DNA of 64,000 nucleotides from Aureispira anguillae. Lineage in GTDB: Bacteria > Bacteroidota > Bacteroidia > Chitinophagales > Saprospiraceae. Location: positions 1-64,000 of the forward strand of contig NZ_AP026867.1 of assembly GCF_026000115.1 (NCBI RefSeq), read 5' to 3'. The first letter of the stretch is position 1. Each line of letters begins with the position of its first letter. The notes below the pieces were generated by a model. It ran no database searches, was not told the DNA's origin, and saw only the letters and a list, made by a program, of their open reading frames with translations. Below, one piece after another: positions 8,417 to 16,954 of this stretch. Made by a program: the position numbers and the translations under genes.

Positions 8417-10549
8417 TTACTCTTCTTCTTTAGTCTCTTTAGGCATAATATCTGTTCCTAAACGTTGTAGATAAGCGATGACAGCAATAACCTCTCTGTC
8501 ACTTTCTGCACCAGTAATTGTTGCCGCAATCTCATTGGCTTGTTTGTGCAAGTCCTTGATGGCGTCTTCTTTTTCATACCCTTCTGGATAAGGAACTCCA
8601 AGTGTACGCATGGCTTTGATTTTAGCTTTGGTTTGGCTGGCATCCAATTTGTTTTCTAACAGCCAAGTATAAGCAGGCATAATCGTACCAGGAGATATTT
8701 CTTGTGGATTTCTAAAGTGGGCATAATGCCACTCATTACTTTTGTAATTTCTACCCGTTACCACACCTTCACGAGCCAAATCGGGACCAGTTCGTTTAGA
8801 ACCCCACAAAAATGGATGATCGTAAACAAATTCACCCGCTTTAGAGTATTCTCCATAGCGTTCTGTCTCAGAACGGAATGGGCGTATCATTTGACTATGA
8901 CAGTTGTTACAACCCTCTTTGATATAAAGGTCTCTTCCTTCTAATTCCAATGGTGTTAGTGGTTTTACACTAGCAATTGTAGGTACATTACTTTTGATTA
9001 AGAAGGTTGGAACCAATTCTAGAACCGTTCCAATCAAAATAGCTACTGTACTAAGGAACAACAATTGAACAGGACGGCTTTCTACCGCTCTATGCCAATA
9101 GCCATCTTCGTGAGCAGGCATCAAGGGAGGAGCTTTAGCTTCTGTGTTCGGTGCAAACGTACCTTGTTTTGCTGTTTTATAAAGATTGTAAACCATGAAC
9201 AAAACTCCTATAAAGAATAACAAACCACCAACGGCTCTTAATCCATACATAGGAATAATTTGAGTAACTGTTTCTAAGAAGTTAGGATAAACTAACATTC
9301 CTTCGTCGTTAAATTCTTTCCACATCAAACTTTGTGTGAAACCTGCCCAATATAGTGGAATAGCATAAAAAATAATTCCTAGTGTACCTGTCCAAAAATG
9401 GTAGTTGGCTAATTTTTTAGAGTACAATTCTGTTTTGTACAAAACAGGGAACAACCAATAAAGCATACCAAAAGTTAAGAAACCATTCCAACCCAATGCG
9501 CCAATATGTACATGGGCAATCGTCCAATCGGTATAATGACTAATTGCATTTACATTTTTGAGTGACAACAACGGTCCTTCAAACGTTGCCATACCATAAC
9601 AAGTCAAAGCAACCACCATAAATTTAAGAATGGGTTCTTCTCGTACTTTATCCCAAGCACCTCGCAAGGTCAACAAACCATTTAACATTCCCCCCCAAGA
9701 AGGAGCAATTAACATTACTGAAAATGCAACCCCTAAAGATTGTGCCCAGTCTGGTAGTGCTGTATAGAGCAAGTGATGTGGTCCTGCCCAAATATAAAGA
9801 AATATTAAGGCCCAAAAGTGAACGATAGATAGTCGATATGAGTATACTGGACGACCAGCCGCTTTGGGAACAAAGTAGTACATCAATCCCAAATAAGAGG
9901 TAGTTAAAAAGAAGGCTACAGCATTATGACCATACCACCATTGTACCAAGGCATCTTGTACCCCTGCATAAACAGAGTATGACTTAAGCATACTAACAGG
10001 TAATTCAAACGAGTTGACAACATGCAATAGGGTAACGGCCACAAAGGTAGCGATATAAAACCAGATGGCTACATACAGATGCTTTACTCGACGTTTGAGA
10101 ATGGTAAGCATCATATTTAGACCAAAACTGACCCAAATTAAGGCAATGGCAATATCAATCGGCCATTCTAATTCGGCATATTCTTTTCCTGTGGTGATCC
10201 CAAAAGGTAGCGTCAGTGCTGCCGAAACGATGATTAATTGCCAGCCCCAAAAATTGATGCTACTCAGGACATCGCTATACATTCGTGTTTTGCAAAGCCG
10301 CTGCAAGGAGTAATAAACCCCCGCAAATGTTCCATTACCAACAAATGCAAAAATAACAGCATTGGTATGTAGTGGACGCAAGCGCCCAAAGGATAAAAAA
10401 CTGGCTAGGTTTAAACTGGGGTAAACAAGCTGAAGTGCTAGGATTAAGCCGACGAGCATACCAATAACGCCCCAAAAGACTACTGCGATCGAAAAATTCC
10501 GAACAGTAGTGTTGTCGTAATGAAAAGTTTCTAAATTTTGTGCATTCAT
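8417..10549 (-). CDS. ccoN: Fused cbb3 oxidase subunits I and II (CcoN-CcoO)
   Basis: This 710-residue protein joins the catalytic subunit CcoN (about residues 1-475, 12-14 membrane helices) to the mono-haem cytochrome c subunit CcoO (about 490-710). Haem and copper ligands are recognisable in CcoN: HTNAVIFAFVGN, WYGHNAVAFF, GPHHLLYT and IAHVHIGALGWNG. The CcoO part has CNNCH at residues 547-551 and ERYGEYSKAGEF. The enzyme reduces oxygen to water with high affinity while pumping protons. N-O fusion is well known in Bacteroidota and is not an assembly error: the linker is in frame and hydrophobic where CcoO has its anchor. Confidence 0.97.
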   Translation of the reverse strand: MNAQNLETFHYDNTTVRNFSIAVVFWGVIGMLVGLILALQLVYPSLNLASFLSFGRLRPLHTNAVIFAFVGNGTFAGVYYSLQRLCKTRMYSDVLSSINFWGWQLIIVSAALTLPFGITTGKEYAELEWPIDIAIALIWVSFGLNMMLTILKRRVKHLYVAIWFYIATFVAVTLLHVVNSFELPVSMLKSYSVYAGVQDALVQWWYGHNAVAFFLTTSYLGLMYYFVPKAAGRPVYSYRLSIVHFWALIFLYIWAGPHHLLYTALPDWAQSLGVAFSVMLIAPSWGGMLNGLLTLRGAWDKVREEPILKFMVVALTCYGMATFEGPLLSLKNVNAISHYTDWTIAHVHIGALGWNGFLTFGMLYWLFPVLYKTELYSKKLANYHFWTGTLGIIFYAIPLYWAGFTQSLMWKEFNDEGMLVYPNFLETVTQIIPMYGLRAVGGLLFFIGVLFMVYNLYKTAKQGTFAPNTEAKAPPLMPAHEDGYWHRAVESRPVQLLFLSTVAILIGTVLELVPTFLIKSNVPTIASVKPLTPLELEGRDLYIKEGCNNCHSQMIRPFRSETERYGEYSKAGEFVYDHPFLWGSKRTGPDLAREGVVTGRNYKSNEWHYAHFRNPQEISPGTIMPAYTWLLENKLDASQTKAKIKAMRTLGVPYPEGYEKEDAIKDLHKQANEIAATITGAESDREVIAVIAYLQRLGTDIMPKETKEEE

Positions 10550-10618
10550 AGTTATTTTGTTGGTCTATGATGGTTAATAGTTGTTCTTTATTAGGTTAAA
10601 TAATAATAGAGAAAGAGT

Positions 10619-10656
10619 TAAGTAACTATGCAGAATCAATTTTGCATAGTTGCTTA
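10619..10656 (-). promoter_or_regulatory. Stem-loop at the end of ccoS
   Basis: A 14-bp imperfect stem (taagtaactatgca / tgcatagttgctta, one mismatch) with a 10-nt loop spans the ccoS stop codon. No T-run follows on the minus strand, so it is more likely an mRNA processing or stability element between ccoS and ccoNO than a strong terminator. Confidence 0.5.
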
Positions 10657-10797
10657 ATCTTCATCATCAAATAGTATTCGAATAGAGGGAGTATGAGTGT
10701 CTTCATATTGTCCTGTTCGAATTGCAAAGAAAAAAGCTAGTAAAAAGAGAATTGCAATGAAAAAACTCGCTCCAATTAATAAAAAAATTACACTCAT
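10654..10797 (-). CDS. ccoS: cbb3-type oxidase assembly protein CcoS
   Basis: A 47-residue protein with one N-terminal membrane helix (MSVIFLLIGASFFIAILFLL) followed by AFFFAIRTGQYED and an acidic C-terminus FDDED. This is the CcoS pattern, in which a single helix is followed by a conserved W/R-x-G-Q-Y/F-x-D motif. CcoS is needed to insert haem and copper cofactors into the cbb3 oxidase. It is the first gene of the minus-strand cco cluster and ends 104 bases before ccoNO. In proteobacteria ccoS usually follows ccoI; here ccoI is on the opposite strand beyond hemN. Confidence 0.9.
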   Translation of the reverse strand: MSVIFLLIGASFFIAILFLLAFFFAIRTGQYEDTHTPSIRILFDDED

Positions 10798-10813
10798 GAT
10801 ACTTTTGTTTTTA

Positions 10814-10879
10814 CAAAGATAAATGGTGACTTAGAGTCTAAAAATGATGGGTTGGGAAACCAAAAGTGATCTTAATCAA
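10814..10879 (-). promoter_or_regulatory. FNR-like operator and -7 box upstream of the cco cluster
   Basis: On the minus strand TTGAT-TAAG-ATCAC (10879-10866) matches the FNR consensus TTGAT-N4-ATCAA at 9 of 10 defined bases. A -7 element TATCTTTG (10821-10814) lies downstream, with no recognisable TTG at the -33 distance. The palindrome centre would sit about 60-65 bases before the likely start of transcription, a class I activator position. It is inferred that a Crp/Fnr-family protein switches the operon on at low oxygen. Confidence 0.6.
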
Positions 10880-10906
10880 TTTTAATTTATTATATTTGTA
10901 AGTCGC

Positions 10907-12295
10907 TTATATTGTTTGGCTAAAAATTTGAGATTGAGGACTTTTTTGCCAAAGGTACTCGTCAAAACACATGCAAACATTTCGAACATAAGGTCGCCCT
11001 TTTTCGGTAATAATTAATTGGTGAGGGTGGCGCTCTACTAATCCATCTTTTTCCATTTCTCCCAATTTTTCAATTCCTTTATAAATAGCGGGATTATTTA
11101 AATCTTCAGTTGTCCATTCTGTAGACAAATCACACATTAAATTTAGAATGTGTTGGCGTAAAATTAGATCTTGTTTGTTTAGGGTGTGCCCTCTAAAAAA
11201 AGGAAACTGCCCCTTGTCTACGAGATCCGTATATTCTTCTACTTTTTTGGCATTTTGAATGAAGCCAGTCCATGAATCACTAATAGAAGATGCCCCTAAA
11301 CCAACCATTAGGCGAGTATGAAAAGGCGAGTAACCCATAAAGTTTCGATGAAGGTGCTTGTTTTTAGCAGCTTGATAAAGTTGATCGCTAGGCAAGGCAA
11401 AATGATCCATTCCAATTTCTTCGTAGCCCATTTCTTCAAACTGCCTTTTGCCTAATTCATAGAGCGCACGTTTTTGAGCATCCGAAGGAAGGGTTTCGGG
11501 AGCAAAACTTCGTTGGCTAGGTTTTAACCAAGGAACATGAGCATAGCTATAAAAGGCAATGCGATCTGGACGCAATTGATTCACTTTTTGTATGGTATCC
11601 TCTACAGAGGCTAATGTTTGCAGTGGCAAACCAAACACTAAATCAAAGTTGATGGATGTATAGCCTATTTCCCTAGCATTTTGGGTAACCTCTTCTACCA
11701 TTTCGTAGGGTTGAATTCTATTGATAATAAGCTGAACTTTGGGGTCAAAATCTTGAATTCCCAAGCTTAATCTTCTAAAACCTAAATCATAAAGCGTTTG
11801 GAGATGTTCTTTGGTGGTGTTTTTGGGGTGCCCCTCAAACCCTAATGCTACATTGTCACAAACGATTGCATTTTTGGTAATTCCATCCAATAAACGCTTC
11901 AAGTTTTTGGCACTAAAAAAGGTTGGAGTCCCTCCTCCAAGATGGATTTCTTTGATCTTTGGGCGTTCTTCAAAAACATCCAAATACAGTTGCCATTCTT
12001 TTAGTAAGGTTGCTATATAAGGCTCTTCGACAGCATGATTAACCGTAATTCTTGTATTACAACCACAATAGGTACACAAACTACTACAAAATGGTAAATG
12101 AATATAAAGACTAATTCCATCTTGGTCATTACTGCAATCAAAAGACGCTTTTACCAAATCTTTCCAAGTTGACTCAGAAGGTAAATTATACCAAAAGGGA
12201 ACGGTTGGATAACTGGTATATCTTGGTCCAGGAACATTATATTTACTAATTAATTGTTGGGATATAGAGGGAGGATTTAATGTATTAGTAGTCAT
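10907..12295 (-). CDS. hemN: Oxygen-independent coproporphyrinogen III dehydrogenase HemN
   Basis: HemN is a radical SAM enzyme that decarboxylates coproporphyrinogen III to protoporphyrinogen IX without oxygen. The protein (462 residues from the chosen start) shows GPRYTSYPTVPFW near its N-terminus, the radical SAM motif CSSLCTYC, LGGGTPTFF, and the HemN C-terminal domain. An in-frame ATG at 12346 would add 17 residues; the ATG at 12295 (MTTNTLNPP) fits family N-termini better. It sits just upstream of the cco cluster in the same direction, which fits anaerobic or microaerobic haem supply for the haem-rich oxidase. Confidence 0.95.
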   Translation of the reverse strand: MTTNTLNPPSISQQLISKYNVPGPRYTSYPTVPFWYNLPSESTWKDLVKASFDCSNDQDGISLYIHLPFCSSLCTYCGCNTRITVNHAVEEPYIATLLKEWQLYLDVFEERPKIKEIHLGGGTPTFFSAKNLKRLLDGITKNAIVCDNVALGFEGHPKNTTKEHLQTLYDLGFRRLSLGIQDFDPKVQLIINRIQPYEMVEEVTQNAREIGYTSINFDLVFGLPLQTLASVEDTIQKVNQLRPDRIAFYSYAHVPWLKPSQRSFAPETLPSDAQKRALYELGKRQFEEMGYEEIGMDHFALPSDQLYQAAKNKHLHRNFMGYSPFHTRLMVGLGASSISDSWTGFIQNAKKVEEYTDLVDKGQFPFFRGHTLNKQDLILRQHILNLMCDLSTEWTTEDLNNPAIYKGIEKLGEMEKDGLVERHPHQLIITEKGRPYVRNVCMCFDEYLWQKSPQSQIFSQTI

Positions 12296-12414
12296 ACCTT
12301 TTCTTTTTAAGTGCTGAGAGTAACAATTATCACTTAGTCCTATCACTAAGCATTATGGATAATAATATACTTGCAAAGGACGAGAAGAATGAGGACTTAA
12401 ATACTAATGAAAAT

Positions 12415-12469
12415 CATTGGATCAAATGTTTTATATCATTTCTTAGATTCAAGATCTGCGCTACATTTG
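12415..12469 (+). promoter_or_regulatory. Palindrome and -7 box in the hemN/12511 divergent region
   Basis: A near-perfect 14-bp palindrome CATTGGATCAAATG (12415-12428) lies between the divergent genes, and a -7 element TACATTTG occurs at 12462-12469 about 40 bases before the ATG at 12511. No clear -33 TTG is present, suggesting activator dependence. The palindrome shares an ATCAA half with FNR sites but has the wrong spacing, so its binder is unknown. Confidence 0.35.
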
Positions 12470-12510
12470 TCTTATCAAAATGAAATCATTCATAAAAAAA
12501 ATGAACCACT

Positions 12511-12726
12511 ATGAAGAAGATAAAAGGTACAGCAGTAGTTGCTTTGATGGGATTGGCTCAATGGGCAAATGCATTTGATAATGAGGTTGTAAAGAGTATT
12601 GATGCCAATGCAACACGAGAAGCTGTAGGAATGACGGCTATCACTTTAGTCCCTGTATTGGTCTTAGTGATTTTCTTGATTGTATTAGGGTTTGCAACAC
12701 AAAAAATTCCTGGTTTAAAAGGATAA
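12511..12726 (+). CDS. Small membrane protein of unknown function upstream of the copper ATPase
   Basis: A 71-residue protein with a possible N-terminal signal segment (MKKIKGTAVVALMGLAQWANA), a short polar stretch, and a second hydrophobic helix (ITLVPVLVLVIFLIVLGFA) ending in a basic tail. I do not recognise the family. It ends 10 bases before the CcoI-type ATPase, so the two are almost certainly co-transcribed. A role in copper delivery or cbb3 assembly is a guess from position. Note that it contains no Cys or His, so direct metal binding is unlikely. Confidence 0.75.
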   Translation: MKKIKGTAVVALMGLAQWANAFDNEVVKSIDANATREAVGMTAITLVPVLVLVIFLIVLGFATQKIPGLKG

Positions 12727-12736
12727 AAGTAAAGTT

Positions 12737-15142
12737 ATGGTAGCCTGTGAAACGCAATGTTATCATTGCGGAGAAAACTGCGAAGCAGAAGAAATCGTTA
12801 TTGCAGAAAAGAGCTTTTGTTGTGAGGGCTGTAAGATGGTTTACGAATTGTTAAGTGAGCACAGTTTAGATGCTTATTATCAGTTGGAAAACCGTCCTGG
12901 AAATCCTGTGCAGACTTCAGAAGCAAAAGAGCGTTATGCTTATTTAGAACTAGAGGAAGTACAAGATGCTTTGTTGGACTTTAGGGAAAAAGGCTGTGCC
13001 AAAATAACCATAACCATCCCTAGCATTCATTGTAGTTCTTGTGTTTATTTGTTGGAGCATTTGCCAAGAATTAACCCTGCTATAAAAGCAGTGATTGTTG
13101 ATTTTGTAAAACGGGAAGCAGCCATTACTTATAATGATGATGAACTGTCACTTCGACAATTAATAGAGCTATTAGCCAAAATTGGTTATACGCCAGATCT
13201 GTCTCAGGATAAAAAAGCAGGGCAAACCAAACAAAAATCAAATCAGCGTTTGGTCTTAAAAATAGGACTAGCTGGATTTTGTTTTGGAAATATTATGCTG
13301 CTTAGTTTTCCTGAGTATTTTATGTTAGAAGAAGGTGATCTAGTAGAATATCAAGCTTTTTTTGGAGGGCTAAATTTTCTATTGGCATTGCCTGTTCTAC
13401 TTTATTGTGCTCAAGATTATTTTACCTCTGCCATTGGTAGTTTGCGGCAGCGTATGCTAGGGATTGACATCCCTATTGTTTTGGGCATCATAGCTTTGTT
13501 TGGTCGCAGTACGTACGAAATTTTTACGCAAACAGGGGCAGGATATATGGACTCTTTTGCAGGACTCATTTTCTTTTTGCTAATCGGGAAATGGTATCAA
13601 AGCAAAACCTACCAGTCGCTATCTTTTGAGCGAGATTATACCTCGTATTTCCCTATTGCTACTACAAGGGTTCAATCCAATGGAGAAGAAGAACAAGTAC
13701 TGATTCAAAAGCTTCAGAAGGAAGATGTTATTAAAATTAGAAATCAAGAAATAATCCCTGCCGATAGTGTTTTATTGAGCGATAAAGCTGCTATAGATTA
13801 TAGTTTTGTATCTGGAGAATCGGATTGTATTACAAAAGTAGATGGCGATAAAATCTATGCAGGTGGTAGGCAGATGGGAGAAGCAATTTTACTGAAAATT
13901 ACTAAAGAAGTCAATCAAAGTTATTTTACTCAATTGTGGAACCAACATGTTTTTAAAGAAGAAAAAGCCCTTTTATTGTCTAAAACAGTTCAGGCAATTA
14001 GTCGCTACTTTACAGTTGGAATTTTGACGATTGCTTTGGCTACTTTGGGATATTGGTTGTGGGCAGATAGTACCCTTGCCTTAATGGCGTTTAGTTCGGT
14101 ATTGATTATTGCCTGTCCTTGTGCTTTAGCCTTGTCTGCTCCTTTTGCCTTTGGCAATATTTTGCGTTTGTTTGGAAAAGATGGTTTGTTTCTAAAAAAT
14201 GCATTGACGGTTGAGCAATTGGCAGATGTAACGGATATTATTTTTGATAAAACAGGAACTTTAACCACCAACAATACGGCAAATATTCAATTTATAGGCG
14301 CTAATTTAACAAAAGCTACCTATCATAAAATTCAGGCTTTAGCAGAAAATTCTACCCACCCATTAAGCCAAATGTTGTCGGGTTATATCCAAAAGCTCCC
14401 TCATTTTGAAGCTGGAAAAACCTTAGAAGTAAGTGACTTTGAAGAAATAAATGGGCAAGGAATTGCAGCTTGGGTTGATGGGCAATATATTAAAATGGGC
14501 TCTGCTAATTTTGTTGGGATAGGAACAAGTGACAGCGGACACACCGCAACTCAGGTTCATATCTGTGTAGATGGAAATGATTTGGGCTACTTTAATATTG
14601 AAAAACAATATCGGACAGATCTAGACCAGGTATTAAATAGCTTAAGTCAAAAATTTGATTTACACTTGTTGTCAGGAGATAATGATGCGGATCGATCTTA
14701 TTTAGAGCAGTTTTTTCAACAAAAAGATAGGCTTCATTTTCAACAGAAACCATTGGATAAGCTGAACTATGTTAAAGAGTTGCAAACTGCTGGGCGAAAA
14801 ATATTGATGGTAGGGGATGGTTTGAACGATGCAGGTGCGCTTCGTCAAGCCGATGTTGGAATTGCTATTTCTAACGATGTGCATAGCTTTTCTCCTGCTA
14901 GCGATGGGATTTTGGATGCTCAAAAATTTGGTGCACTCAGCCATTATCTATTTGTTGCTAAGAAAAGTCTGTGGGTAGTCAAAGCAAGTTTTATACTTTC
15001 GCTTCTGTATAATGGCGTTGGTTTATTTTTTGCTGTACAAGGGTTGTTAACGCCACTCATTGCAGCAATATTAATGCCTTTAAGCTCTATTTCGGTTGTT
15101 ATTTTTGCAACAATTTTAACCAATATAATTGCTAAAAAATGA
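12737..15142 (+). CDS. ccoI: CcoI/FixI-type copper-translocating P1B ATPase
   Basis: This 801-residue P-type ATPase carries an N-terminal cysteine-rich metal-binding region (CYHCGENC and FCCEGCK), a heavy-metal-associated domain with HCSSC, the membrane metal site ACPCALALS, the phosphorylation motif DKTGTLT, and the hinge GDGLNDAGAL. The Cys-rich N-terminus plus CPC is typical of CcoI (CopA2), which exports Cu(I) across the inner membrane for cbb3 assembly rather than for resistance. It lies close to ccoS/ccoNO but on the opposite strand, with hemN in between. A terminator follows the stop. Confidence 0.92.
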   Translation: MVACETQCYHCGENCEAEEIVIAEKSFCCEGCKMVYELLSEHSLDAYYQLENRPGNPVQTSEAKERYAYLELEEVQDALLDFREKGCAKITITIPSIHCSSCVYLLEHLPRINPAIKAVIVDFVKREAAITYNDDELSLRQLIELLAKIGYTPDLSQDKKAGQTKQKSNQRLVLKIGLAGFCFGNIMLLSFPEYFMLEEGDLVEYQAFFGGLNFLLALPVLLYCAQDYFTSAIGSLRQRMLGIDIPIVLGIIALFGRSTYEIFTQTGAGYMDSFAGLIFFLLIGKWYQSKTYQSLSFERDYTSYFPIATTRVQSNGEEEQVLIQKLQKEDVIKIRNQEIIPADSVLLSDKAAIDYSFVSGESDCITKVDGDKIYAGGRQMGEAILLKITKEVNQSYFTQLWNQHVFKEEKALLLSKTVQAISRYFTVGILTIALATLGYWLWADSTLALMAFSSVLIIACPCALALSAPFAFGNILRLFGKDGLFLKNALTVEQLADVTDIIFDKTGTLTTNNTANIQFIGANLTKATYHKIQALAENSTHPLSQMLSGYIQKLPHFEAGKTLEVSDFEEINGQGIAAWVDGQYIKMGSANFVGIGTSDSGHTATQVHICVDGNDLGYFNIEKQYRTDLDQVLNSLSQKFDLHLLSGDNDADRSYLEQFFQQKDRLHFQQKPLDKLNYVKELQTAGRKILMVGDGLNDAGALRQADVGIAISNDVHSFSPASDGILDAQKFGALSHYLFVAKKSLWVVKASFILSLLYNGVGLFFAVQGLLTPLIAAILMPLSSISVVIFATILTNIIAKK

Positions 15143-15191
15143 AGTTCCATTAGAACTAATCAATAAGATGCTAAGTTTACATTAAACTAGG

Positions 15192-15226
15192 AAGTTGTCA
15201 GTTTTTATAATTGGCAACTTTTTTTG
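15192..15226 (+). terminator. Terminator after ccoI
   Basis: A hairpin with arms AAGTTGTCA and TTGGCAACTT (one bulge) is followed directly by a run of T. It lies 50 bases past the ccoI stop. Confidence 0.75.
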
Positions 15227-15291
15227 TTTTTTCATTCTTTGGCTAATTGCGTGGTAAATGCTAAACAAGGGGAAGCGTTTAACTGCTTTTA

Positions 15292-15444
15292 GCTTCGCTG
15301 CTAGGCATCCTCGTTGGTACAAAACTGCTCGTGCACTACGTTTATGTGGTTTTAGAAGAAAGTTATAAGTCGTATGCTTAGTTCCTGTAAATACAGGACA
15401 TACGACTTACGAACTATAACTTATAACAAAAGTAGCAGCGAAGC
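15292..15444. repeat. Nested inverted-repeat (REP-like) element
   Basis: Outer arms gcttcgctgct (15292-15302) and agcagcgaagc (15434-15444) enclose a second palindrome taagtcgtatg/catacgactta (15366-15376 and 15399-15409), which itself contains tcctgta/tacagga. A segment at 15331-15346 (gtgcactacgtttatg) resembles the reverse complement of a motif in the repeat at 24.9 kb. The region is non-coding and looks like an intergenic repeat. Confidence 0.55.
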
Positions 15445-15540
15445 AGGCAAGATCGTTTTCTATTTCAAGCGATTACTAAGCTATCTCGCCTAGGTTTTAT
15501 TTTTTCTGATAGAAGTTGAGAAATGTTAAAAAAAACTTTT

Positions 15541-15628
15541 ATTTGGATTAAGTCTAAATAAAATTGGTTTTTAAAAATTACTGTTATACATTTGTGGTGC
15601 GTTGTTTTAATTTAGACTTAATCTTAAT
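15541..15628 (+). promoter_or_regulatory. Haem operon promoter with two operator-like boxes
   Basis: Box 1 ATTTGGATTAAGTCTAAAT (15541-15559) lies just upstream of the -33 TTG (15564-15566). A 20-base spacer leads to the -7 element TACATTTG (15587-15594). Box 2 ATTTAGACTTAATCTTAAT (15610-15628) lies over or just after the expected start of transcription. Box 1 and box 2 starts are 69 bases apart. The same arrangement occurs before the imelysin gene at 25013-25100. An iron-responsive repressor (Fur- or DtxR-type) is the likely binder, by inference. Confidence 0.75.
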
Positions 15629-15646
15629 AGAAATATACATCATAAA

Positions 15647-16915
15647 ATGAAAACAGTATTACACCTCTTCCTATTACTATTGATTAGTAATATCACAATA
15701 GCTCAAAGTACCCATAATTTCTCTATGGGCGCTAGTTATGCAAACGGGCAATATTACCATTTAGGAACCGATGCTACCACGAGTGCAGCACATGCCAGTT
15801 GGGATATTGCATTTAGCGTTTATGGCGCTACTGATGCAGGCATTTTTATCAATGAAGGAGCTGCATTTATGGGGACAGCCCCTAAGTTGTATCATGTACC
15901 CACCAAAAGTTTTAGTGATAACATTCTTGTTTCAGATTTAGGAGATGAACTAAAGAATACAGAAAAATCTTGGGAATCAGGAGCATTTAATACCATCAAA
16001 GTTGCCTCTAATTGGGCAGATTACGGCTGGGGAACCTACAATATGAGTAACCATAAAGTAGAAGGCACCGCCTTGTATGTGATAGAACTGGGGAATGGTA
16101 GCCACAAAAAATTAACCATAGATTCTTTAACAGGGGGGAGCTATTATTTTAGCTATGCCGATTTAGATGGAAGCAATTTGCAGCAAAAAAGCATTAGCAA
16201 AAATAATTTTGCCAACCAGACTTTAGCTTATTTTTCTTTTGCAACGAATAATACCGTTACAGTAGAGCCAAGCACAGGTTGGGATTGGGTATTTACTCGA
16301 TACGAAACCATATTGGATAATAATGGTGCTCCATTGGCTTATAACGTTGGTGGAATTCTAACCAATAGAAATGTAGAAGCTGTAATCGCAGACGGGATTG
16401 ATCCTGCAACCGTTGATGCAGCCAATTATACCACTACAGCAGATAGTTTGACCATTATAGGACATACTTGGAAGAACTACGGTTTCTCTACAGGCTGGAC
16501 TGTTGATGCAGATAGAGTATACTTTGTAAAAACGGCAGATAATAATTTGTATAAAATTCAATTTATTGATTTTCAGGGATCTTCAACAGGGCAAGGTACA
16601 TTTTTGAAAACCTACTTGGGGCAATGGACATCTATTGAATCGACTCAAAACTACACAGCATTAGAGCAATTTAAGCTATTCCCTAATCCTGCTTCTAGCC
16701 AGATTAATCTTACTTTTTCTTTAGACCAAGCCCAAGAAGGAATGCGTCTTCAATTGACCAATATGTTGGGGCAAACTGTATTGGAGACAAGCCTAGATGG
16801 AAAACGTGGGTTAAATGGTGTAGAATTTAATGTAGAACAATTTAATGCTGGTAATTATATACTGACACTTCAGTCAGAGCAAGTTTTGATTAGCCAGCAA
16901 GTTATTTTGAATTAA
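15647..16915 (+). CDS. HmuY-like haem-binding protein with T9SS sorting domain
   Basis: This 422-residue protein starts with a signal peptide (residues 1-19, ending TIAQ). The following region carries the HmuY-family hallmark of a beta strand leading into SWDIAFS, then GIFINEGAAF and a DWVFTRYET block. The final 80 residues are a T9SS type A sorting domain (FKLFPNPASSQINL ... YILTLQSEQ). HmuY proteins capture haem at the cell surface and pass it to a TonB receptor. Known HmuY is a lipoprotein; here export by T9SS is predicted instead. It is the first gene of the haem operon, right behind the twin-box promoter. The HmuY assignment is from motif and context, not from alignment. Confidence 0.7.
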   Translation: MKTVLHLFLLLLISNITIAQSTHNFSMGASYANGQYYHLGTDATTSAAHASWDIAFSVYGATDAGIFINEGAAFMGTAPKLYHVPTKSFSDNILVSDLGDELKNTEKSWESGAFNTIKVASNWADYGWGTYNMSNHKVEGTALYVIELGNGSHKKLTIDSLTGGSYYFSYADLDGSNLQQKSISKNNFANQTLAYFSFATNNTVTVEPSTGWDWVFTRYETILDNNGAPLAYNVGGILTNRNVEAVIADGIDPATVDAANYTTTADSLTIIGHTWKNYGFSTGWTVDADRVYFVKTADNNLYKIQFIDFQGSSTGQGTFLKTYLGQWTSIESTQNYTALEQFKLFPNPASSQINLTFSLDQAQEGMRLQLTNMLGQTVLETSLDGKRGLNGVEFNVEQFNAGNYILTLQSEQVLISQQVILN

Positions 16916-16954
16916 TATTATAAACAACTTCAATTAATCCTTAATAATAAAAAA

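Noticed and set aside
8417-10549. Assembly or frameshift artefact joining ccoN and ccoO
   Set aside because: The fusion is in frame and is an established Bacteroidota arrangement.
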